From NCBI RefSeq assembly GCF_010183535.1, contig NC_071328.1, forward strand, positions 3,844,001 to 3,908,000: 64,000 nt of DNA. The letters run 5' to 3'. This DNA is from Caenorhabditis remanei. Lineage: Eukaryota; Nematoda; Chromadorea; Rhabditida; Rhabditidae. The translations under genes and the position numbers were made by a program. Below, piece by piece: positions 37,864 to 45,935 of the stretch (its first letter is position 1; every line of letters begins with the position of its first letter). Below the pieces are notes generated by a model. It saw nothing but the letters and a program-made list of their open reading frames with translations, had not been told where the DNA came from and did no database searches.

Positions 37864-38238
37864 AGCATGTATTTAATTGAACGTTTTATCGAGTATAACA
37901 TAGATTAAGACTACTTATTAATGATGTGATATGAATTCTGGATTTTGTGAATAGATAAACTAAGTGTCTCAGAGTGCAAAAGTTAGTTTTTAAATATAAA
38001 TTCTCTTCCACAGATCTACCAATTGCGCGAACATTCGTTTTGCAAACAAATAAAGTGGGAATCGATCGGATTCTGACAGTTCTCTTGAAGCGGCTCGCTT
38101 CTTGTGAGTTTACAGAGCTGGAGAGAGAAGATGGAAATTTTACAAAAATTAAGGTGAACATGAATAAAACAGTACTTGATATATATATTTCTGTACAACC
38201 AAATAAACCATAATCTCATTAAAGTGATAAGTTAAAAA
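37864..38238. other. Convergent 3' flank between two genes
   Basis: This is the shared 3' region of the acidic-protein gene (plus) and the thioredoxin-fold gene (minus). AATAAA-type signals occur near 38050 and 38163. One plus frame is open for about 79 codons (37974-38213) but has no splice support, so I leave it uncalled. Confidence 0.4.
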
Positions 38239-39051
38239 CTAACTGTTCTTCCAGCGATTCACCAACTCCTTCGGATTCTGACAATTTTGAATTTCTTGAC
38301 CAGCATCTGGATTCAAGATGACTCCGTTCGGTTTCATTATAACTAGAGTAGGAATCTTTTTGACCGTGAAAGCAGAATCGAAATGATTAGCAAGTTGCGA
38401 TTTATAAGGTAAATGGAACCAATTTCCATGATACTGTTGCTGATACAACTTCATTTGCTGTTCAGTTTCATCCGCCGAAATGAATAAAATCTCGAAATCT
38501 TCCTCCACTTGAGAATAGAAATTCCGAAGAACCGGAGTGAACCATAGGCATCCTGGACACCAAGCCCCGGAGAAATAGAATCCCATGATTCTTCCGTCGA
38601 ACACATGCTCATTAAATGCTTCATTTGGTCGAGTATGCATGTAGAGTTGAACATTTTTCAAAAAAGTACACGGATTGTTTCTTCGGTATTCCTTTTTTAG
38701 TTGTTTTCTGGCTTCTTCTGCTTCCTTCTCCTGTCGTTGTCTACTCTCTAACTGCATCCTCTCCAGATTCCTCCTTGCTTCTTCTTCTGCAATTCTTTTC
38801 GCTTCTTTCTCTCGATATTCTGCCTCAACTCTCAGTCTAATCTCTTTCTCCAACCGTTCTCTTTCCTGTTTTGCCAATACTTCATTCACACTATTCTCAT
38901 CATATCCATCCATATGTTCAATAATAGTGAGATTTCGAATACTGACACGAGCCGACGACAGAGTGCTCGAAAGTTCAGGAATGGGAAGAGATGATGACGA
39001 AGGAATAGGAACTTCTGGGATGGGGGGAGACGATGCTGGAGGGGATTCCAT
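38239..39051 (-). CDS. Thioredoxin-fold protein with WCPGC motif (nucleoredoxin/tryparedoxin-like)
   Basis: Single exon, 270 aa. The ATG at 39051 follows a TTTTTCAG acceptor (39087-39094) with a short leader. Residues 1-45 are Pro/Ser-rich. About 55-125 is a strongly charged helix (Glu/Arg/Lys repeats, probable coiled-coil). From ~130 there is a thioredoxin-like domain with MGFYFSGAWCPGCLWFTPVL, EILFISADET, the Trp-Phe-His-Leu-Pro stretch and the cis-Pro KKIPTLVI. WCPGC has the CxxC redox pair, and the surroundings match the nucleoredoxin/tryparedoxin group better than classical thioredoxin. It is probably a disulfide oxidoreductase; substrate unknown. The long charged helix before the domain is unusual for the family. 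Confidence 0.85.
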   Translation of the reverse strand: MESPPASSPPIPEVPIPSSSSLPIPELSSTLSSARVSIRNLTIIEHMDGYDENSVNEVLAKQERERLEKEIRLRVEAEYREKEAKRIAEEEARRNLERMQLESRQRQEKEAEEARKQLKKEYRRNNPCTFLKNVQLYMHTRPNEAFNEHVFDGRIMGFYFSGAWCPGCLWFTPVLRNFYSQVEEDFEILFISADETEQQMKLYQQQYHGNWFHLPYKSQLANHFDSAFTVKKIPTLVIMKPNGVILNPDAGQEIQNCQNPKELVNRWKNS

Positions 39052-39117
39052 TTTCAGTACGCGTCTTGCACGTGATTGTTGGGATCTGAAAAATATAAAT
39101 ACTTGACGGAAATTCAA

Positions 39118-39425
39118 GTCGATACAATAATCATAACGATTTGGAAGAAGAATGTCAATTGAATTTGAGATCAGAGGAGAGAGAAACTCAATTGGAAACA
39201 TCTAGAAATCGATTGAATGGATTGAGGACTCAACATCAAAATCTGGGAAGAAGAGAACAAAAAGGTTGTGATTATCTCAGTCAACCAGTTGCACAATTTT
39301 CAGTTTTCAAGTTTTTCAAGAAAAAAAGAAAGTTCAAAAACTAATCGCTACAAAATCAAGAATAAATCATGGATTTGTTCAGTTAACAACTCGATTTCTC
39401 TCCAAAAAAATTGCACTAAGATTTG
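39118..39425 (+). pseudogene. Inverted, broken copy of exon 2 of the neighbouring hypothetical gene
   Basis: The plus-strand sequence (EEECQLNLRSEERETQLE, then GRREQKGCDYLSQPVAQFSV in translation) matches the minus-strand gene at about 40612-40924 at high identity, then diverges through a small indel and a stop (KFFKKKRKF). It is intronless, lacks both ends of the exon and sits between the hypothetical gene's stop (39446) and the thioredoxin-fold gene, in inverted orientation to its source. Confidence 0.85.
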
Positions 39426-39445
39426 TTTTTATTAGATTATTTTTA

Positions 39446-41216
39446 TTAATACATTATGGTACATGCCAACTTGGAGTCTACCCATATAACTAACCTCTTC
39501 AGAATATGGATTTTCGATTCAATCCGAGTTGAAACTTCTTGGAACTTCACATTGGAAACACTTTCCAATTTCGACCCAATCGATTCTATCGTCTTAATCA
39601 ACACCATCAGATGACTTGGATTCAGCTCAGAACTGTCACACAATTCAATTATCCCTTTTAATATAACAAGCCCAAACGTCTCTTGTTTGTCATTCCCACT
39701 CTAAAAAAATATAATGATTTGAATAATACTAGTGATATTAGCTCAACTTCGCCCCACCGAAACACGCTTGAAAAATGTATCTTTTTCTCCGAATATCTCA
39801 ACATCGCACACAATTTTCTTCGGTTTCAGTAGAGCGCGGTTGTAAGAACCGTGTCGTGCTAATAACTAACCGCATTCAAATGTAAAAATATGGAAACCAT
39901 CACTCTAGTAATTGCCATAACTGTCTCAATTTCGTTATCTTTCTCAATAAACTCTTCGAAACACTTAGTAACTGTGTCCGCGACATCTTCCTTCTCAAGT
40001 AAATAACACAACAAAGTCACCAAATAAGTACGAAGGGAAGAAGCCCAATCAGCCTGAAAAATCTACAATTGTTCATGTTCTATTGTATGTACATTACCGT
40101 GCAGTAAGATAATGACCCACTCTGAGAGGGTGTTACGGTATTAGTGACTGTCCCACAAACTAAATTATGAATAAACCATACAGGGTGAAGGTCGAGCTAT
40201 ATTTTAGAAGTTGACAACTTTTTTGTACGGACATTCCCTAGAGAGTTATTGTCATTTTGAGGAGGCAGTTTAAAAATCACCTGAAATGGGACGGAAGACT
40301 ACTTTGTCAATATGTAACTCTCTAGGGAGTGTCCGTAAAAAAAAATTGGCAACTACAAAAATAAAGCTCTATCTTTGTTTTATTATTTTCTTTTTGGGGC
40401 AATCCGTGATACCGTAACACTCTCTCAAAGTTGGTCATTTTCAACTGAAAGCGGCCAAATTGTACATCTGGTACTGTACTGTACTGTATGTCTCTATCAA
40501 CTAACCATATCAATAATAACTCCAATTGCCACCGACTTTTCTTTTTTATTCAATTTTTCAAGAAGACAATACACTTCTTTTGACCAAAATGTTGCTTCCA
40601 TTTCCACCTCAACTTCAGTCAATTTCTCACAAATCAGCTGGATTTTTTGAAGAGAAATCGATTTGTTCACTGAACAAATCCAAGATTTCTCCGTGATTTT
40701 GTAGCGATTTGTTTCCGAATCGGGACATCCGAAAACCGAGAATTGTGCAACTGGTTGACTGAGATAATCACAAGCTTTTTGTTCTCTTCTTCCCAGATTT
40801 TGAAGTTGAGTTCTCAATCCATTCAACCGATTTCTAAATGTTTCCAATTGAGTTTCTCTCTCCTCTGTTCTCAAATTCAATTGACATTCTTCTTCCAAAT
40901 CGTTGTGATTATTGTATCGACTTGTATTATTCTCCGTCAACAATCCAATATATTTCTCATTGAATTCAATTTCTCTCTCCACAATAAATTGTTGAAGTTG
41001 AATTGAATTCAGCAGTTTCTTCCTAATGAACCCAATGATTTCTTCCTGTATTCCAGGTATTACAGAGAATTGGGCGACATTCGGATCGTTTGTGTTAACA
41101 GCTGGATCATGACCCTATTAATAAATTTTTTAATTAAAATTTTTTAATTATTGTAAGTTAAAACTCACTTTTGGAAACAACTCCACAACTCGAGTACTTC
41201 GATTTGCTTCATTCAT
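39446..41216 (-). CDS. Hypothetical nematode protein (~364 aa)
   Basis: Four exons (41169-41216, 40506-41114, 39871-40053, 39446-39700) agree in phase. The protein begins MNEANRSTRVVELFPK. A Glu/Gln/Arg-rich helical stretch with LEEECQLNLRTEERETQLE and NRLNGLRTQLQNLGRREQK (coiled-coil-like) follows, then all-helical sequence to the C-terminus. I do not recognise a domain. The intron between exons 2 and 3 contains a family 1 foldback; the next contains a family 3 foldback whose end lies a few bases from the splice donor. Part of exon 2 is duplicated in inverted orientation just past the gene's 3' end (39118-39425), so read-through transcripts could fold back. Start and last exon are less certain than the large exon 2. 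Confidence 0.65.
39738..39868. repeat. Foldback element, family 3, in the last intron of the hypothetical gene
   Basis: TTAGCTCAACTTCGCCCCACCGAAA at the left and TTTCAGTAGAGCGCGGTTGTAAGAAC with GTGCTAA at the right are the arms. The right end abuts the splice donor at 39866-39870 of the minus-strand gene. Confidence 0.65.
40121..40450. repeat. Foldback element, family 1, in an intron
   Basis: AGAGGGTGTTACGGTATTAG at 40130 and TGATACCGTAACACTCTCTC near 40408 are the outer arms, with the usual GTTGACAACTTTTTTGTACG inner arm near 40207 inverted near 40337. It occupies most of the intron between exons 2 and 3 of the hypothetical gene. Confidence 0.75.
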
Positions 41217-41427
41217 TGTCAGAAAAAGTGAAAAAAGAAGAAAGAAACAGGAGAGAAAATGTGTTATCAGCAACACTTTCTTCCAATTCAAAAGAGTTTC
41301 TACAATCAAACAGAATGAGTCGAAAAGTCGTAAACAATGAGTTTTCAGTGCTTTTCGGAAGAGCACAAAAATGTTACGTGGTTTGGAACTTTGAGTTGGA
41401 ATTGGTTGAGTTTTGGTGGGATCATAT

Positions 41428-41526
41428 TAGCTCAGCACAGTTCTAACAACCGCACTCCACCGAAATGCCCTTGAAAAATGTCTCATTTTCTCTGAATCTT
41501 TCAATTTTGCACACAGTTTTCTTCGA
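41428..41526. repeat. Left half of a family 3 foldback element
   Basis: TTAGCTCAGCACAGTTCTAAC and CGCACTCCACCGAAA mark the left arm, but instead of the right arm the sequence runs into a GGGCCGGGCCGGGCC block at 41531. The element is truncated or interrupted. Confidence 0.55.
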
Positions 41527-41628
41527 TTCCGGGCCGGGCCGGGCCGACGGCAGTTTTAGCCGGCCCGGGGCCTCTGTGGATGTTCTGCGAAATTTGGTTT
41601 GATTTTGTCTGATGGCAGGTCTCAATAC

Positions 41629-42029
41629 CAGAGATGAGCGGAAGAGTTGGCGGAAGAAATCCTTAAATTGGCGGAGTAGCTTTTCTTTGGGACGGTAGCA
41701 AAAAGTGTTCAATAGATAAAATTTGCAGCATAAATTTGCCTATCGATTGGAAAAAACAGGACATTCAAATATTAAAAATTAAACAAGTTACAGTCAATTT
41801 AAGCCTGTATTCCGCCTTCCGCCATGAGGCCATTTGGCGGAAGGCGGAATACAAGCCTTGATGACTGTAACTCGTTTAATTTTTAATATTTGAATGTCCT
41901 GTTTTTTCCAATCGATAGGCAAATTTATGCTGCAAATTTTATCTATTGAACACTTTTTGCTACCGTCCCAAAGAAAAGCTACTCCGCCAATTTAAGGATT
42001 TCTTCCGCCAACTCTTCCGCTCATCTCTG
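41629..42029. mobile_element. hAT-like foldback element with 8-bp target duplication
   Basis: Starts CAGAGATGAGCGGAAGAG and ends with the exact inverse at 42029. The 8-bp CTCAATAC is present at 41621-41628 and 42030-42037. Nearly the whole 401 bp is one palindrome centred near 41829; both arms include GGCGGAAGGCGGAATAC near the centre. GC-rich GGCCCGG clusters on each side (41530-41575, 42100-42150) suggest it landed inside an older inverted element. No transposase. Confidence 0.9.
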
Positions 42030-42037
42030 CTCAATAC

Positions 42038-43632
42038 CTATCTTTTGAGCTATTAACCAACCCGATATGAGTTTTTTGAAGAAAGTTATTCTATAAAAAC
42101 CGTCGGCCCGGATCGGCCCGGATTGCAAGTATGGTAAAAAGCGTGCCGGGCCAAAACCTTTGAAACAAGTTTTTGTGAAAAACTTGTTTTAATGCTTCCA
42201 TGGAATGTACTCTCATAATTTGCAGTTAGTTTCGTGTTAGTTTTAATTTCCGCAATTAGGTTCTGTTCCGTATCAGAACCGGCCGAATCAGATTTTGAAT
42301 CAGTAAGACCTGTAATACATGTTTTGATTTGTTAACATTATTCAGAGGATTTACTATAAAAACCGATTAAAAACCCACTACTCATTTTTGTACTCTGATT
42401 TTTATAGAGGTTTTATTAGAGGCTAGTTGGAGGAGTGAGAGCTTCTCTCTGTGCTGGTTTTGGAGGAGCTGGAAGGTTTAAAACTTGCAGAAATAGTAGA
42501 AAAAGTCAAGATCTTCATTTTTGTAGTTGACAACTTTGTGATAGCTCCGCCCACTTTTAAGATACGCGCCTTTAAAGATTGCTTCTCTGCGTCTCCCCCT
42601 TCCTTCTGTATGTCTTAAAGGCGCAAATCTCAAAAATGGGCGGAGCTTTTCAAAATATGTCAATTACAAAAATGTAGCCCTAGATTTGATCTACAAGATA
42701 AAATAGTTTAAAAACAGTAAAAATAAAAAAATAACAAACATTGGCCCCAAGCGAGGTCGAACCCAGGTATCCATTCTCATAATGGTGCACCTTCCTTGAC
42801 CAAGATCTACTCGGCCAAACTCGTTTTTTGCTAAAAACGTGGTTCACGACATGGAAAATCAGGCTTTGGATAGTTTTTGACGTCAGAAATGGTATTTTCC
42901 AATCATTTTGATGTAAAAATCACATTTTGGCCTTAAAAATTACTTTTTATTCAGTTTTTGCAAATTTCCAACTTTAAAGACGCGTATCACAAAAGTGGGC
43001 GGAGCTATCAAAAAGTTGTCAACTACAAAAATGAAGATTTAGCTTTCATCTACATAACCATAACCTACTTCAAGTTATACAGTAACACAGATAACCGTGA
43101 TGGGATCTCAAATTTGGCCAATCTCAGCCGATCTTGATCGATCTTAGACAATTTTGGACCTCCGTTTAATCGATCCGTAATATTTTCCCCGCTTATACAC
43201 GGTAAACAACGGGACCGGTCTAGAAATTTTGAATGAAACAAGGAAGCGTGTAGTCTTCTAGCCCCGAATCAAAGTCTCTAGCCAAGTCTCTACCCAAATT
43301 TGTACCCTCAACTCCATCATTTTCCTTCTGATCTTTTTCCGACACTAACTATACGTTCAAAAATAGCCGATTTCCCACCACTCAGACAGTCCCCACTTCT
43401 CGCCTCTTTTTTCTATAAATCCCAGTGTTTGTTCTCAAAAAGTTTCAAACTGATGTTTGATTTATGACCGTTTTTCTTTCTTCTTTCTTCCCTTTTTATC
43501 AGTTATTTGTGTTCCATAAACTTCTTTTTTCTCTCTCTCCGTATCTTATCTCTAACCTTTTATGTCGTTGATACCATCACCGTCCGCCCTATCTTTCAAC
43601 ACATTCTACTCTTGATTCTCTGTCTCAGTTCT
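42038..43632. other. Intergenic DNA upstream of the dehydrogenase
   Basis: No protein-coding gene is seen. 42500-42670 is an inverted repeat (TAGCTCCGCCCACTTTTAAG near 42541 against AAAAATGGGCGGAGCTTTTC near 42632), with a related half copy near 42990. 42741-42818 is tRNA-like. 43440-43630 is pyrimidine-rich and leads to the acceptor at 43628. Confidence 0.4.
42741..42818 (-). other. tRNA-like (Leu/Ser-type) relic or SINE head
   Basis: On the minus strand TTGGCCGAGTAGATC resembles the A box of Leu/Ser tRNAs and, about 45 bases on, GGGTTCGACCTCGC resembles a B box. The outermost GGCC pairs with GGCC at the other end. The acceptor stem is otherwise poor and an anticodon arm is not convincing, so I call it a relic and not a working tRNA. 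Confidence 0.4.
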
Positions 43633-45835
43633 ATGGAAATGTTTGATCTCATTCAAGAGATATTCTTCTTGTTTCTAAATGTTATTCGATTCAATTTGAT
43701 CTCTCTATCCAAATACCTTCTTCCCTACTCACTACTTCCTAAAAAAGATCTTCATAAGAAGCGAGTGTTGATTACTGGAGCTGGAAGTGGTCTCGGGAAA
43801 CTGTTGACCCAGAAATTTGCGGATAGAGGAGCGATTCTGATTCTTTGGGATGTGAATTTGAGATCAGTCGATGAGTTGAAAGATCAGATAAGAGGAAATG
43901 GTGGAGAGGTGAGTGGAAGGGAGTACTGTAGAGAGGATTCTGAATCTACAGTCCCGTTCAAAAGGATATGAAATGTGGCCGTTTTTCAGTTCCAACTTTG
44001 ACAGTGTGTAATGGGAATACTGATTGTACCATCAAGTAGTTTTATAATGAATCATACAGATCAAAAGTAGAGCTTCATTTTTGTAGTTGACAACTTTTTT
44101 GTACAAGCACTCCCTAGAGAGTTATGAACATTTTAAGGCGACAGCTCAAAAATCGCACTATTTGCACTGAAATCGGTCGATTTGAGGGAGAAATTACTTT
44201 GATATTCTTGGTCTGTACGATCTCATAAAAAGTTACTTTGTGGGACAGTTAGTTTTACTATGCCACACTCTCAAAGTTGATCATTTCCAACTGAAAATGG
44301 CAAAATTTGATATATTTTTGGCCGGTACTGTACCTAAACATGCCATTTTCATCTGAGTTCACCATTTTTTCCGTCAACTCCAAACATTTCCAGGCTCACT
44401 CCTACGAAGTCAATCTCTGTGACCCAAGACGAATCTCCGAGGTTGCACAAATGGTGTTGAGAGATATTGGAAAAGTTGACATTCTAGTCAATAACGCAGG
44501 TGTTGCTACAGGTAGATTCATTCTTTTTCGAAAAAACACAAAAAAAATTTAAATTTCAGCAAAACTGATTCTGGACACTACAGAACAAGACATCAACACT
44601 TCGTTTGGTGTCAATGTGAAAGCTCACTTTTATGTAGGTCAAATTGTTTGACTATTAGCTTGACACGCTTCTTTCAACCGCGCTCTATCGAAACCGAAGA
44701 AAATAGTGTGAGAAACTGAGAGACTCAGAGAAAAATAGACATATTCCAAGGGCATTTTGGTGGAGCGCAGTTTTAAGAACTGTGCTGAGCTAATAAGAAT
44801 TAAACATTTCAGACAGTCCAACAATTCCTTCCATCAATGTTGAACGAAGACGATGGACATATTGTGACAATTGCATCGGCAGCTGGAAAAATGGGATCTG
44901 CTGGATTGGTAAGGATATTGGAGTAGCAAACGCGCTCTGTTGAAATGAGTTTGGAGCGAGTTTGCACTAATGTTCCCAAGGTCATAACTCGCTCCGTACT
45001 TTACCGATTGATACCAAAATTTCACAGCATTCTCACCATGACATTATCTATCCTTCCAGGCTGACTACACATCGACAAAACATGCAGTTGTTGGCTTCCA
45101 TGACTCCCTAGTTGCAGAAATTATGTCGAGTGGAAAAGAAGGAATCAAGACCACACTGGTCTGCCCTTACTACACCCACACATCCATGTTCGACGCCACT
45201 GATGCTTCAACTCGGTAACTTTGGTGAAAAATGGAAGTTATTAAAAACTGTTTTCAAAAAATTCAGATTCCCCTCATTGTTCCCAATTCTCGATACAGAA
45301 TATGTCGTGCAAAAAATCTTCGAAGCTATTGAAACCGAGCAAGAGTACCTGGTGACTCCAAGTATTTTCTATTGGGTGTTGCCTGGGACACAGTAAGTTG
45401 CTTTTCAGTGATTAAATTATAGATTTAGAAAGTTAAAGACGTGAGGATTCTTAATATGTTTAAAGATTTTGGTAAAGTTTAAAGTAAACCGAGATACAAG
45501 GCTTTCAAATTTGCCCTTCCCTGATTTTGTGTGTTCGATAAGTTATTATCTCAACACCGTTCTTACAACTGCGCTCCACCGAAATGGGCTAGAAAAATGC
45601 CCCTTTTTCTCCGAGTCTCTTTATTTCGCCCACAATTTTCTTGGGTTTCGGTAGAGCGTGGTTGCTATTAAGCACCCAACGGAAACCTTTGTAACTTTTA
45701 AACATTTTCTTTTTTCCAGAAGCTCTTCATTTACAAAAATTTCCGTTATTTTCCAGAATCCTCCCCTACAAAGCACAAAAAGTGGTCGCAGAGTTCTTCG
45801 GTCTCATTCAATCTTTGGATCGGTTTCATAAGTGA
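43633..45835 (+). CDS. Short-chain dehydrogenase/reductase, membrane-anchored SDR16C-like
   Basis: Seven exons (43633-43908, 44394-44511, 44560-44633, 44813-44908, 45060-45214, 45267-45392, 45757-45835) keep phase and give 307 aa. An N-terminal hydrophobic segment (~6-30) is a likely membrane or lipid-droplet anchor. The Rossmann fold has TGAGSGLG (48-55), NNAG, catalytic Ser178, Tyr191 and Lys195 in YTSTK, with the usual 13-residue Ser-Tyr spacing. This is the retinol / 17-beta-hydroxysteroid dehydrogenase type (RDH10, DHRS3, HSD17B11 relatives), oxidising or reducing a lipid alcohol with NAD(P). C. elegans has several dhs genes of this group and I cannot assign one. Start chosen after TCTGTCTCAG at 43619-43628. 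Introns 1, 3 and 6 carry foldback elements. Confidence 0.9.
43945..44315. repeat. Foldback element, family 1, in intron 1 of the dehydrogenase gene
   Basis: The left arm has GCCGTTTTTCAGTTCCAAC; the right arm has TTTCCAACTGAAAATGGCAA near 44285. The inner GTAGTTGACAACTTTTTTGT is at 44082, but its inverse on the right is mostly lost, so this copy is asymmetric. Confidence 0.65.
44655..44795. repeat. Foldback element, family 3, in intron 3 of the dehydrogenase gene
   Basis: TTAGCTTGACACGCTTCTTTC at the left, GCGCAGTTTTAAGAACTGTG and CTGAGCTAA at the right; the right end lies 18 bases from the exon 4 acceptor. Confidence 0.7.
45540..45672. repeat. Foldback element, family 3, in intron 6 of the dehydrogenase gene
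   Basis: GTTCTTACAACTGCGCTCCA left arm, TTTCGGTAGAGCGTGGTTGC right arm. A second acceptor-like TTTTTTCCAG (45711-45720) lies downstream, but only the later acceptor at 45756 keeps the frame. Confidence 0.65.
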
Positions 45836-45935
45836 ATTCAATTTTAAGTATTCATTTCTAGGCCAAATTGTTATAGGCCAATTGTAACAGTTTTTAATTA
45901 CTATCAATATAAAATTTGCTTTAAAATGTATGAAT

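Noticed and set aside
37974..38213. 79-codon plus-strand ORF between the acidic-protein gene and the thioredoxin-fold gene
   Set aside because: No acceptor or trans-splice site, no recognisable family, and it overlaps likely 3' UTR of two convergent genes.
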